From positions 29,124,410 to 29,188,409 of the forward strand of contig CM044956.1 of NCBI GenBank assembly GCA_024516035.1: a stretch of 64,000 nucleotides of DNA, written 5' to 3'. Origin of the DNA: Bactericera cockerelli. Its lineage: Eukaryota > Arthropoda > Insecta > Hemiptera > Triozidae. Shown here piece by piece: positions 34,191-44,408 of the stretch. Under the pieces are notes generated by a model. The model saw only the letters and a list, made by a program, of their open reading frames with translations, did not search any database and was not told the DNA's origin. Both the position numbers and the translations under genes were made by a program. Position 1 is the stretch's first letter; every line of letters starts with the position of its first letter.

Positions 34191-35384
34191 TGGCACACAT
34201 CAGACGCGTTTAAAGTAAAATATTTAATAACGTATAAAGAGAAAAGATATAAAAATTCCATTTCTTTGATTAAGACACTCTTCATTTCTCCTCCCTGTAC
34301 ACTATCGCATCACTTCTCTCCCACTCCATACCTCCTCTTGACTCCCAAGGCTCAACTTCCACATGGACTGGAGCCTCACAAGGCTGAGTACACCATGGCC
34401 TTTATTCATTCTACTTCATTGTGGCCTATGGTTGTCAGATTGCCGTTGGCTCTGTTACACTGCCGCGCCGCGCCGCCCTGAAAGCATCTCTATTAGTAGG
34501 TAGTTTATTCAGCACCTCTAGTTACTCGATATACTCAGCCATCCACAGGATCCTTGGTCATCCTCGCCGTCTGGTGCCCCTATTGTCCCCCCCACATAAC
34601 TTTTCTTTCTTTTACCTATATGTATATCAATATTGGTATCTTGTATATCCAGAATACAATACTTTAAGAAACACTTAAAAGCCATTGAATTCTGGATATA
34701 GCTCTAGTCTTGTCACAGATATTTTGTATGAATATTTTGTAAAGAGTACATTTCCAAAAAGTAATATTTCATGCTGGGTAACTGACTGTGAGGTTTATAA
34801 TGTAATCAGTAATCATTATTCCTCTCAACAGCGCAGCCATACTACCGTAGACCTGTCCCGGGGGTTTCTTCATTATACACCACACTTTACCCTACCCAGG
34901 TTCACACCCTTACTCTTTAAGAACCACTTGAGCTGGGAATATCATCAGGTATGAAAAATCTCTCAGGTTAATTTAAATTAATTAAACTCTTCATAAAACA
35001 CCCCTAGTTAATTAAACAGCTCTCCCTCTGCCTTTTTCTCTCTCCCCGAGAATTTTCTTACCTTCTCTCCTCCTCCCTAAACCCTTAACTATTCCACCTC
35101 CCTGAACGTCCATGCCATCCCACCTCTTCCTCTCTCTATAGGTAAATACAGGCATTTCTTCCTTTTATTGTCTTCTAGACTTTCGTTGAATTAGAATAAA
35201 ATTACATCTAGTGGTTCTTCATGCTGGACAATCAACACGAGTAGGTACTGTAAATGCCTCAAACATTAAAAGTACGCCAAGGAGTCACCAAAGCTAAGGA
35301 TTAACAGTCATAATCTGAGTTCAAGAACATCAAGCCACAACACTTGGCTACTTTTCAGTCATTGAAATCAAGGAATTATACACA
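34191..35384. other. Non-coding spacer
   Basis: Several overlapping short frames (34266-34954) without recognisable domains, plus CT-rich sequence near 35020-35140. A locally GC-rich patch at 34440-34490 (GCCGCGCCGCGCCGCC) is noted but no exon can be defined. Confidence 0.4.
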
Positions 35385-35419
35385 TTGTACTTTGGAATAA
35401 TTAAAAATCTCAACTATAT

Positions 35420-36567
35420 AACTCTCACTCTCACTCTCACACATCCTCTCACTCACACATACCCTCTCGCTCTCTCACATCCTCTCACTCTCACACATCC
35501 TCTCACTCTCACACATCCTCTCACTCTCTCACATCCTCTCACTCTCTCACATCCTCTCACTCTCATACATCCTCTCACTCTCACACATCCTCTCACTCTC
35601 ACACATCCTCTCACTCTCACACATCCTCTCACTCTCTCACGTCCTCTCACTCTCACACATCCTCTCACTCTCTCACATCCTCTCACTCTCTCACATCCTC
35701 TCACTCTCTCACATCCTCTCACTCTCACACATCCTCTCACTCTCTCACATCCTCTCACTCTCACACATCCTCTCACTCTCTCACATCCTCTCACTCTCAC
35801 ACATCCTCTCACTCTCTCACATCCTCTCACTCTCACACATCCTCTCACTCTCACACATCCTCTCACTCTCACAATCATATCCTCTCACTCTCACACATCC
35901 TCTCACACTCTCACATCCTCTCACTCTCACACATCCTCTCACTCTCACACATCCTCTCACTCTCACACATCCTCTCACTCTCTCACATCCTCTCACTCTC
36001 ACACATCCTCTCACTCTCACACATCCTCTCACTCTCACATATCCTCTCACTCTCACACATCCTCTCACTCTCACACCTCCCTCTCACTTCTCACCTCACA
36101 CTATCCCTCTCACTCTCACACCCACTCCTCTCACTCTCACACATCCTCTCACTCTCACACATCCTCTCACTCTCACACATCCTCTCACTCTCACACATCC
36201 TCTCACTCTCACACATCCTCCTCCACACTCTCCACTCACACATCCTCTCACTCTCACACATCCTCTCACTCTCACACATCCTCTCACTCTCACACATCCT
36301 CTCACTCTCACACATCCTCTCACTCTCACACATCCTCTCACTCTCACACATCCTCTCACTCTCACACATCCTCTCACTCTCACACATCCTCTCACTCTCA
36401 CACATCCTCTCACTCTCAACATCCTCTCACTCTCACACATCCACTCCACTCTCACTCCACAATCCTCCTCACTCTCACACATCCTCTCACTCTCACACAT
36501 CCTCTCACTCTCACACATCCCTCTCACTCTCACACATCCTCTCACTCTCACACATCCTCTCACTCAT
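35420..36567. repeat. 18 bp CT/CA satellite, ~1.15 kb
   Basis: Some 60 tandem copies of an 18 bp unit (CTCTCACTCTCACACATC, with CTCTCACTCTCTCACATC variants). The plus strand is almost free of G. Because the unit is a multiple of three without stops in one frame, long open frames appear (394 residues plus, several minus), all artefacts. Frame-shifting indels cluster near 36080-36120, 36220 and 36420-36470. Confidence 0.95.
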
Positions 36568-38297
36568 GACGACATGGACGAAGAGAAACACAAATTAGAG
36601 AAGTTTTGGATTTCGTACGTTATTAAATCTTTCCAGACAGCTTCTCAGGGAAAGAGAGCGACTGACATATTGGATTTCAAACAATTCTCAAATATACTTC
36701 ACCTGAAGTCAGTGCATATTATGAAATGAGTTTACCTTGGTTACCTTTGTGTCGAGGGGGATAGACCAGGTTGGGTGATAGAGGAAGCCTTCCTGAACAT
36801 TAGGAGAGTGGTGACTGGTAGAGGAGTTAGAGGTGTCCCTCGCATACATGCTTCACTTTAAGTAGGGGTCTGATTTCAAATAACCTCTGAACGGGATTCG
36901 TTCCTGTGTTTGCTTGTCAAGTGACTAGGATTGCATCCTAGATAGTGGGTAGTTTTTGTGTTACTTATGTCGATAGTAATAAACAGTAATTAAAGCTGTG
37001 GAATTGCATGGAAAATTATCCTCTCACTCACACATAGTTGTAAATAAACTCTTATTAAAGCATGATCCAAGGTAATCCAAGCACAGGAAGGTCATAATAC
37101 AATGATATGTGCCTTGCTGATACAGATCACAGACGGCAACATTTTTTTTTTTTTTGAAACCATATATGTTTGCTGACAAAAGAAATCCTAAAGTTAAGTC
37201 AGAAAAGTATAAAGTCTAGATTGAAAACCAATTTTCTATAATCTTTTTAAAGTTTTAAAGAAGCAAGATTAAAAGTCTTAATGCATGAGCAGATTAAATA
37301 ATTATTTAAGCTCAAAACAACAGTCTAGGTATGTTCTGATATTCATGCACATCTAGTATAACTTCTCAATTTTCTATTTATACATATTATGATTATGTAT
37401 ATCAATTCTTTTGTTGTGATCGACACAAAAAAGAATGTGATCGCACCGAAAGCATACAGTAGCTTTAGTAAGAAGTTTCTATGTCTCTACTTTTCCTTTC
37501 TTTGGTTGAATAGACAAGAACGAGAGTAGAAATTATACGAAACCACTTTCCGTCAATTAAAACTTAACTGAATGAATATCCACCAGATCCAGGGACTTTT
37601 TTGTGCAATGTTTAGCTGAAGAGATCTCACCCTCTCTCTCCTTCAAGGATGTATATTGAATTTTTCTTTTCATATAATAATTATAATTAACCACAATTCC
37701 CCTCACTCTACTATTCTGGATTTTCTCTCTTTCTTCCTTTGTCTCTCTCTCTCTGACCTCAGTATCTTCCTCTCTTTTCGGTCTCTCTTTCTCACACTCA
37801 GTTTTGTACTTTTTCTTATTCTTCTCTCTCTCTCTTTCTATCATCTTCTATCCGTCGTTTTACCTTTATTTATATCTCTTTGTGTGACATCTTCTACTGA
37901 ATCGATTTATTTTTAATTTTCATTATAATATCATACAAATATCTCGTGAACATTAGTTCAGATAGAAAGTTGGTATTTGCGTTAACATTCCTTTTTGGGG
38001 AACATCTGACGACATTTGGGGGACCACATGACGAAACCTTTAATTTGATTTTTATCTAAATGGCATTTTTTCTATAACTGTGAAGTGACGACCTATCAAC
38101 TCAAAGCGAGAAACTTTTAGGCGAGGGTTTGAGCTTTCATTTGAAATATCGATCGCGAAATTCAAATGAGCCGTTCTTGAGCTACGTCGAGTAAGGACAA
38201 AAAATGGACCGGTGACACAAAATATATTCGATTTAAATGACATTTTGTGTTAGGGTGTGTGTGTGGCGAGTGTAACCCGCTATAGTAATTAGATAAA
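36568..38297. other. Non-coding spacer
   Basis: No gene supported. CT-rich tract at 37700-37860 and a T-run near 37141. An isolated CCTCTCACTCACACATAG at 37019 recalls the upstream satellite. Confidence 0.5.
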
Positions 38298-38878
38298 TGA
38301 ATAGTTGTCTGGAAGAACCATCTATGTGAAAATTTCGATTTTTTTTTTTCATTTCAAAAAAGGAACCTATGTGTAAGTCTTGAATCACTAGAGAAGTCAG
38401 CATACATAAATTTTGTTCCTACTTCGTTTTTCTTCTCTTTTCGTCAAAACAGAGCAGAAAAAATCTCATGTAAAACCACCTATATGCACTTGTTGAACTA
38501 AAATCAGTCTCGTCACATTCGGGCATAGGATAAGACAGTAGTTGCGCGTGATTTATTTGCCGTTTCTAAAATTACAAATTTCTAAAATTAAAAGTGTAAT
38601 TACTGAACTACAAAGATGAGTCTCTCAAGTAAAGACTTTGAGTGTTTGAAGAGTGCAAAAAAGAAAGATCTTAATGTGAATAATTAGCCTGACAAAAAAT
38701 TGCAACTTGCGCTTAATAAAGGTCAGGAATACATAAATAAAAGAGGAAAAGGTGTCCGTAGATGGAGAAGATTGTCTGTAGAAAAGGAGAAGAAATATTT
38801 TTTTTCTAGATTGACTGAGCTTTCGCCACTGAATGATATGATCTGACTTCGGTGGCTTTTGCAGAAAACTCACAAAAT

Positions 38879-39164
38879 AAACGCTTGCATACGAGTCTGC
38901 AACCATTGGGACATTTTCATCTTTACTATTCAAGGTCTAAAACTTAACTGACCAAATTTCGTATTGTGCGCATGACACATACTTTTTCTCTTCTCTCTTT
39001 TTATAATTTAATATTTCGTTATTGTGCGCATGACACATACTTTTTCTCTTCTCTCTTTTTATAATTTAATATTTCGTTACATAATTTCGTTACATAATTT
39101 CGTCACATAATTTCGTTACATAATTTTGGTTATGTGCCAGAGCAAAGACATGAAAATGTCAAAA
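38879..39164 (+). repeat. Direct repeat, left copy (286 bp)
   Basis: Essentially identical to 44084-44408. It contains an internal tandem duplication with a 58 bp period (ATTGTGCGCATGACACATAC at 38963 and 39021) and a short run of 13 bp TTACATAATTTCG units near 39077-39123. The right copy has three more 13 bp units. Confidence 0.9.
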
Positions 39165-39957
39165 TCAAGGTTGTCCAGAAATGCCACCCTAGTCAGTCCA
39201 TAAAATCTGCTAGGTGGTACATTTACATTAACCAAAAATCGTGTTTTTTTTTAAAACTAAAAGTGCACCAGAAACAACATAATTCTATTTTAAGAACTCT
39301 TTCCGACTGACCCCGAAAGAAGAGAAAATTTTCTGTCTGTACATAATTATTATGTAAAAAATCAGACTCCTAGCTTAAACAGAAGCCAAGTAAAAATAAA
39401 ATAAAATCTTAAGGTGTCCTCGTGCCGCCTTGACCCCAACCAGAATTTATCTACGATGTAGGTACCTACTATCACAGAGATGGATATTGAAGTCGACAAA
39501 ACTCATGGTAAGTTTACTTTAAATTATCAAAGGAGACATTTTTTGCTCACTTGAAAACTGGTGCCTACCATGTTTTGCCATCTACCAATTGAATTAATTA
39601 TGTACTAATTAATTATGGCCAAATTACACCATGTTTTTTATCTACGTGGGAATAATATCAAGTTTTCTAGAATGTTGTCATCTGTCGCATGCGGCTTTCC
39701 TGGTGGCCTCAGAAACAAGAACGGGTTAATTTGAAAGCTTAGAAAAGTTCGGATGTTAATTAGCTTTTATGTAGCTATCCCTCGTCTCACTCTGATTCCT
39801 ACTTATCCTATCTCCATCTCTCTAACAACTATATCTCTTCTCTGTCCAGCATTCTTGACTTCCTCTTTACTTAACTCTTATGTAGCTATCCAATCCTTCA
39901 CAGTATTTTCTCTAAAGTAATGTTATAAGAGAGAAGTTTATGATAGGAATTGGATAC
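39165..39957. other. Non-coding sequence between direct repeat and LTR
   Basis: AT-rich; includes one inverted CTAGGTGGTACAT motif (39210) related to the subterminal motifs of the composite region. No gene. Confidence 0.45.
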
Positions 39958-39962
39958 GTACA
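39958..39962. repeat. Target site duplication GTACA (left)
   Basis: GTACA immediately outside the left LTR, identical to 43912-43916. Five base pairs is typical of Ty3/gypsy integration. Confidence 0.9.
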
Positions 39963-40143
39963 TGAAATGAAAAATAGATGTAAACGTTTGTACATTATTT
40001 TATTAGGACTTGGGAAAAGTTTTAAAGTACAAGAATGATGTGTAGCTGAAGAGTGTCAGTTGGAGAATGGGATCGTTGGACCAGTCTGCTCAGAGGAAGA
40101 CTGGCCGAAGTAACACTGGTTCAAATTCTCCAATATTATCACA
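39963..40143 (-). repeat. 3' LTR (181 bp)
   Basis: Identical to 43731-43911. On the minus strand it starts TGTGATAATATT and ends TTTTTCATTTCA. It contains an initiator-like TCATTC (plus positions 40033-40038), TTGTACTTTAAA (40021-40032) and the polyadenylation signal AATAAA (39999-40004). Confidence 0.95.
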
Positions 40144-40151
40144 TTCACCCC
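40144..40151 (-). promoter_or_regulatory. Possible polypurine tract
   Basis: On the minus strand GGGGTGAA lies directly before the TG of the 3' LTR, in the position expected for plus-strand DNA priming. It is short and contains one T, so it is a weak tract. Confidence 0.5.
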
Positions 40152-40156
40152 AGCTT

Positions 40157-43100
40157 TCAGAAGTTGAGATCTGCGAAACGAACGGGTGCCCTCTTGTTCC
40201 GAGTTGATCTTCTGGGGTTTGGATTGTCATCATTCTGTTGGTCGTCATAAGGAATATCATTGTTTGGAATATCGTCATTGGGAATATCATTGTTTGGAAT
40301 ATCGTCATTCGGAATATCATTGTTTAGAATATCATCATTTGATTGGTTTCCAGCAGGAGCCAGATATCGAGTCGAAACCGTAGTTTCTCTCCCATCAGGT
40401 AGTCGAACATGAGCATACTCATTGTTGGCATCTAAAAGTTCAACCTCCTCGACCATAGAGTCATATTTGCTTCTTCGGTTTAAACTCTTCATTAGAACGG
40501 GTCCTGGTTTTGTCAGCCAAGTGGGCATTGAGCTTCCATTGAATGAACGACGCGGATGATTGAACATACGTTCATGGGGAGTTGCGTTGGTTACTGTGCA
40601 AAGAAGAGATCGTATACAATGAAGTGAATCACCTAGCACTTCTTCCCAGTCTTCTGTCTTCGAGTTGCGTGATTTTAGAGCCAACATTATTGTCTTCCAG
40701 ATGATGCCATTGTATCTTTCGCACTGTCCGTTGCCTTGAGGGTTGTAGGGTGTTGTGCGACTTGTAGCAACACCTAGTGAAGTGAGGAACGTTTTTATTT
40801 CAGAGGACATGAATGCAGTCCCCCTATCAGAATGTATATAACTTGGGGTACCAAAAAGAGTGAATAAGTTTGTCAGATTTGTGATAACAGTATTTGAAGA
40901 TACATCAGGGCATGGAAAAGCAAAAGGAAATCTTGAATATTCGTCAATAACAGTTAGTATGTATCGATTCCTTGTCTTTGAAGGTAGAGGTCCTTTGAAA
41001 TCAATGCTCAATCGTTCAAATGGAGCTGAAGACTTGATGAGCTGGCCTTCATGTTTGTGATAGCGTGGTTTCAGTTCCGCACAAACTCGACAGGAATTAG
41101 TCACTTGTCTAACTTCTTCCACAGAGAATGGTAAGTTCTTAGCTCGGATCCAGTGAGTCATCCTTGTTATACCGGGGTGGCATAGATTATTGTGCAAATA
41201 CGTCAAGTCAGGTCGAGAGTTGATAGCTGCACTTATGCGGGACAGCGCGTCTGCAGGAGCATTCTCACAACCAGGACGATACACTATGTCGAAGTTGAAG
41301 CATGCCAGTTCGAGTCTCCATCTCATTATTTTCTCGTTCTTTATTTTGCTCTTGTGTTTTTGATTGAACATAAAAGATACAGAGCGTTGGTCAGTGATTA
41401 TCTTGAAAGGTCTTCCAATGAGGTAGTGACGCCAATTCTTTAGACTCTCAACAATTGCATATGCTTCCTTTTCAATTGAAGCGTGTTGAAGTTCTGACTT
41501 GTTCAGAGTTCTCGAGAAGAAAGCGATAGGTCGTCCTTGTTGACTTAGCGTTGCAGCTATAGCAAAGTGAGACGCGTCCGTTTCAACAGAAAAAGGTACA
41601 TTGTCTTGAATAGCAGCGGTTGACGCTTTCAGTATGTCACGCTTCAGATTTTCAAATGCGGATACTTCGTTATCTTGAAAAGGAAAGTTGTTCTGTAAAA
41701 GTGGCCGTACTTTCTCTGAGAAATTAGAGATCCACTTACTGTAGTAAGAGAACATGCCTAGAGCACGTTGAAGGGAAGCTTTGTCGGTTGGAATGGGTAA
41801 TTCAACAAGTGGCTTCAGACGCTCGGGGTCAGGTTTTATAGTGTTATTGGATATAGTATAACCAAGTAAACTGACAGCAGTAATGGAAAACTTGCATTTT
41901 TCCATATTAAGTGTAAGATTGTACTTCTCGGTGGCTGATAGAAATTTCTTCAGATTCTCATCATGCTCCTTCTGATCTCGTCCACAGATTGTGACATCAT
42001 CAAGATAGGGATAGGTGCCTGTGAGTTTCTCATCTTCAACGATGCGGTCTATTGTTCTCTGGAAGCTTGCTACACCATTAGTAACGCCAAAAGGAACTCT
42101 AAGAAAATGATAGAGTTTTCCTGAGGCTTCAAATGCTGTGAAGTGTTTTTCCGAGTCCATGATAGGTATCTGGTGATACGCACTCTTGAGGTCAATCACA
42201 CTGAACACTTGGTTTGTTGAGACTTTAGCAATGACATCTTCAATCCTCGGCAAAGGATACGCATCTAGATGTGTGAACTTATTGATGGTTTGAGAATAGT
42301 CAATTACCATACGAGGTTTATGTCTTCCATCTCGTACAACGAATGCTTGAGCGCGCCAGGATGAGTTGCTTCGTTCAATGATTCCATCTTGTAGCATGCG
42401 TTCTACTTCGGTGTGGATAAATTGTTTGTCTTCGTCTGATTGTCTCCTGCTTTTTGTAACTATAGGATAGCAATCTTGTGAAAGGTTAGAGAATAGTGAG
42501 ACAGGTTCAACGTTAGCAACAGCCAAGTTGCAAATTTTCAATGGTGGACGTGAACCGTGGAATTCTATCTCAAGTGAAGAGTGAGCTTGGAGCAAGTCAT
42601 GTCCAAGTATGACGTCACAGCAGAGATTGGACATGATCAGCAAAGTAACATTCTGGTAGGTGTTGTTGAACACTTGTAATGTCACTTTACATTGTCCAGA
42701 AATGTCCGTGGACAAGGAAGAGTTAGCCATACTTATTTTACCAGAGTAAGGTAATGGTTTGATTTTACATCTGGACACTAGAGCTTGGCTTATAAAACTG
42801 AGTGTTGAACCAGTATCGACAAGAGCTTTGAGAGGTATATTGTTGACGGTGATATCAATAGTAGACTTTTGTAAACTGTTGGGTGACGCCGCAGTAACAG
42901 GAGCAGTATAACATGTCAGAGCAGCAGAAGTCTTGTTGTGTCGCGGCTTATGTGCTGATTGAGTGACTTTGATTGACTTTGACTGACAGACTTTCCCGTA
43001 ATGTCCTGTCTTGGAACAAATAGAACATTGTGCCTCCTTGGCAGGACAAGACGACCGGGGATGCCACTGTTTACCACAAAAGTAACAAGTCTTGGAAGTA

Positions 43101-43696
43101 AAGGCCACAGTATTGTCAGTGGATTCTAAATTTTGAGATGCAGTGACATTGGGCACACAACTAGTCTGGTAACTAGACGATTGAAATTCAGCCAGCTCCA
43201 TAGCTCGGGCTTGATTGAAAGTTTCGTCTAGAGTGAGAGTATTGCTCTCAAGGAGGCGCTGTCGAATGCGGTTGCTTGATAACCCGCTGATAAACGCATC
43301 ACGAACATACTCTTGTGTGTAGGTATCAGCTGTGACGGCTTCAAAATTGCACTCCTTGCTCATTTGCTTCAACACTTGTAGGTACTGGTCGACAGTTTCA
43401 CCAGAGTTCTGTAGACGCGTTGCTAAGCAATGTCGGGCATAGATGACATTCTTAGGTTTGACGTATAATGATTCGAGAGCGGCAAGGGCTGTAGCGAACG
43501 TAGATTTGTTGTCAATGAAGGCGTAGACGTTAGGTGCAAGAAAATTTGTCAGAAGAGTCAGCTTGTCTTCACTCGTCACGTCTTTGATTTTAGCGACAAA
43601 GTTCTGGAACGTTTTCTTCCAGTGCAACCATTGCTTGTCTGCTGATGTAGAAGTAGGCTCTACAGCAAAGCGTTCGGGTTGTAGGTACTTCTCCAT
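40157..43696 (-). CDS. Gag-Pol polyprotein, Ty3/gypsy type
   Basis: A single uninterrupted frame of about 1,179 residues supplies capsid, protease, reverse transcriptase, RNase H and integrase. I start at the ATG at 43696 (MEKYLQPERF); an upstream in-frame TTG would add six residues. Residues by that start: gag about 1-200; two CX2CX4HX4C zinc knuckles (204-217, 224-237); protease DTGS (294-297); RT with FSVIDLKSAYHQ (Asp 502) and YLDD (catalytic Asp pair 566-567); RNase H (TDAS Asp 707, ITDQRS Asp 769); integrase HHCC zinc finger (His 835, His 840, Cys 869, Cys 872) and D-D-35-E core (Asp 899, Asp 957, Glu 993). The C-terminal tail is acidic, with three tandem 10-residue NNDIPNDDIP units. 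No chromodomain is seen. All catalytic residues are present. Gag and Pol share one frame, so no frameshift signal is needed; how the Gag:Pol ratio is set is not evident. Confidence 0.95.
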   Translation of the reverse strand: MEKYLQPERFAVEPTSTSADKQWLHWKKTFQNFVAKIKDVTSEDKLTLLTNFLAPNVYAFIDNKSTFATALAALESLYVKPKNVIYARHCLATRLQNSGETVDQYLQVLKQMSKECNFEAVTADTYTQEYVRDAFISGLSSNRIRQRLLESNTLTLDETFNQARAMELAEFQSSSYQTSCVPNVTASQNLESTDNTVAFTSKTCYFCGKQWHPRSSCPAKEAQCSICSKTGHYGKVCQSKSIKVTQSAHKPRHNKTSAALTCYTAPVTAASPNSLQKSTIDITVNNIPLKALVDTGSTLSFISQALVSRCKIKPLPYSGKISMANSSLSTDISGQCKVTLQVFNNTYQNVTLLIMSNLCCDVILGHDLLQAHSSLEIEFHGSRPPLKICNLAVANVEPVSLFSNLSQDCYPIVTKSRRQSDEDKQFIHTEVERMLQDGIIERSNSSWRAQAFVVRDGRHKPRMVIDYSQTINKFTHLDAYPLPRIEDVIAKVSTNQVFSVIDLKSAYHQIPIMDSEKHFTAFEASGKLYHFLRVPFGVTNGVASFQRTIDRIVEDEKLTGTYPYLDDVTICGRDQKEHDENLKKFLSATEKYNLTLNMEKCKFSITAVSLLGYTISNNTIKPDPERLKPLVELPIPTDKASLQRALGMFSYYSKWISNFSEKVRPLLQNNFPFQDNEVSAFENLKRDILKASTAAIQDNVPFSVETDASHFAIAATLSQQGRPIAFFSRTLNKSELQHASIEKEAYAIVESLKNWRHYLIGRPFKIITDQRSVSFMFNQKHKSKIKNEKIMRWRLELACFNFDIVYRPGCENAPADALSRISAAINSRPDLTYLHNNLCHPGITRMTHWIRAKNLPFSVEEVRQVTNSCRVCAELKPRYHKHEGQLIKSSAPFERLSIDFKGPLPSKTRNRYILTVIDEYSRFPFAFPCPDVSSNTVITNLTNLFTLFGTPSYIHSDRGTAFMSSEIKTFLTSLGVATSRTTPYNPQGNGQCERYNGIIWKTIMLALKSRNSKTEDWEEVLGDSLHCIRSLLCTVTNATPHERMFNHPRRSFNGSSMPTWLTKPGPVLMKSLNRRSKYDSMVEEVELLDANNEYAHVRLPDGRETTVSTRYLAPAGNQSNDDILNNDIPNDDIPNNDIPNDDIPNNDIPYDDQQNDDNPNPRRSTRNKRAPVRFADLNF

Positions 43697-43717
43697 GTTG
43701 AAAGAATACGACAATTT

Positions 43718-43729
43718 TTGTACTTTAAA
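43718..43729 (-). promoter_or_regulatory. Putative self-primer binding site
   Basis: One nucleotide after the 5' LTR the minus strand reads TTTAAAGTACAA. It does not match the TGG start expected for a tRNA 3' end. It is perfectly complementary over 12 nt to TTGTACTTTAAA in the LTR (plus 43789-43800), 4 nt downstream of the presumed transcription start at 43804. The Tf1/sushi group primes reverse transcription by folding the 5' end of its own RNA onto the primer site; this arrangement fits that mechanism. Confidence 0.6.
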
Positions 43730-43730
43730 T

Positions 43731-43911
43731 TGAAATGAAAAATAGATGTAAACGTTTGTACATTATTTTATTAGGACTTGGGAAAAGTTTTAAAGTACAA
43801 GAATGATGTGTAGCTGAAGAGTGTCAGTTGGAGAATGGGATCGTTGGACCAGTCTGCTCAGAGGAAGACTGGCCGAAGTAACACTGGTTCAAATTCTCCA
43901 ATATTATCACA
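43731..43911 (-). repeat. 5' LTR (181 bp) with promoter
   Basis: Identical to the 3' LTR. Read on the minus strand, the initiator-like TCATTC matches the arthropod Inr consensus TCAKTY at 43806-43801 (A at 43804 as +1). There is no TATA box. AATAAA (43772-43767) lies about 32 nt downstream, leaving U3 of about 107 nt and R-U5 of about 74 nt. Confidence 0.9.
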
Positions 43912-43916
43912 GTACA
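43912..43916. repeat. Target site duplication GTACA (right)
   Basis: Matches 39958-39962 exactly. Confidence 0.9.
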
Positions 43917-43971
43917 TCTAACATATTTTCTTCTTTTCTGTATACCCAGATTCTCTCTTGAAACATTTTAT

Positions 43972-44027
43972 GCCACCGCCAGGAATCGAATCATCGACTC
44001 TTCGCATACTAAGCCAGAGTAATCCAA
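43972..44027 (-). repeat. tRNA-like SINE fragment
   Basis: On the minus strand GATTACTCTGGCTTAGTATGC then GATTCGATTCCTGGCGG: B-box and T-stem-like. The 5' half is not clear, so probably a truncated SINE head. Confidence 0.35.
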
Positions 44028-44083
44028 ATAGGACATAGAGTAAATACCTAGGTGAATAGTTCTCTTAAAGTAAAAAAGAAAAA

Positions 44084-44408
44084 AAACGCTTGCATACGAG
44101 TCTGCAACCATTGGGACATTTTCATCTTTACTATTCAAGGTCTAAAACTTAACTGACCAAATTTCGTATTGTGCGCATGACACATACTTTTTCTCTTCTC
44201 TCTTTTTATAATTTAATATTTCGTTATTGTGCGCATGACACATACTTTTTCTCTTCTCTCTTTTTATAATTTAATATTTCGTTACATAATTTCGTTACAT
44301 AATTTCGTCACATAATTTCGTTACATAATTTCGTTACATAATTTCGTCACATAATTTCGTTACATAATTTTGGTTATGTGCCAGAGCAAAGACATGAAAA
44401 TGTCAAAA
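44084..44408 (+). repeat. Direct repeat, right copy (325 bp)
   Basis: Same as 38879-39164 apart from three extra 13 bp TTACATAATTTCG units (39 bp). The near identity indicates a recent duplication or homogenisation; before the retrotransposon inserted the copies were about 970 bp apart. Confidence 0.9.

Larger units (their letters stand above)
39963..43911 (-). mobile_element. Intact Ty3/gypsy-type LTR retrotransposon
   Basis: The element is 3,949 bp, read on the minus strand: 5' LTR at 43731-43911, primer site, a single gag-pol frame (43696-40157), a short purine tract and the 3' LTR at 39963-40143. The LTRs are identical over 181 bp, begin TG and end CA, and are flanked by GTACA on both sides. 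Domain order protease-RT-RNase H-integrase identifies Ty3/gypsy (Metaviridae), not copia. The single frame, two zinc knuckles, short LTRs and lack of a visible chromodomain suggest the Mag-like branch (inference). There is no env. Identity of LTRs and the open frame indicate recent insertion and possible activity. Confidence 0.96.

Noticed and set aside
35385..36569. 394-residue open frame
   Set aside because: It is the translation of an 18 bp satellite (repeated LTLTHP/SHSHTS); unit length divisible by three explains the open frame.
43697..43714. Upstream TTG start for Gag-Pol
   Set aside because: The codon at 43714 is TTG; the first ATG in frame is at 43696, which is the expected eukaryotic start.
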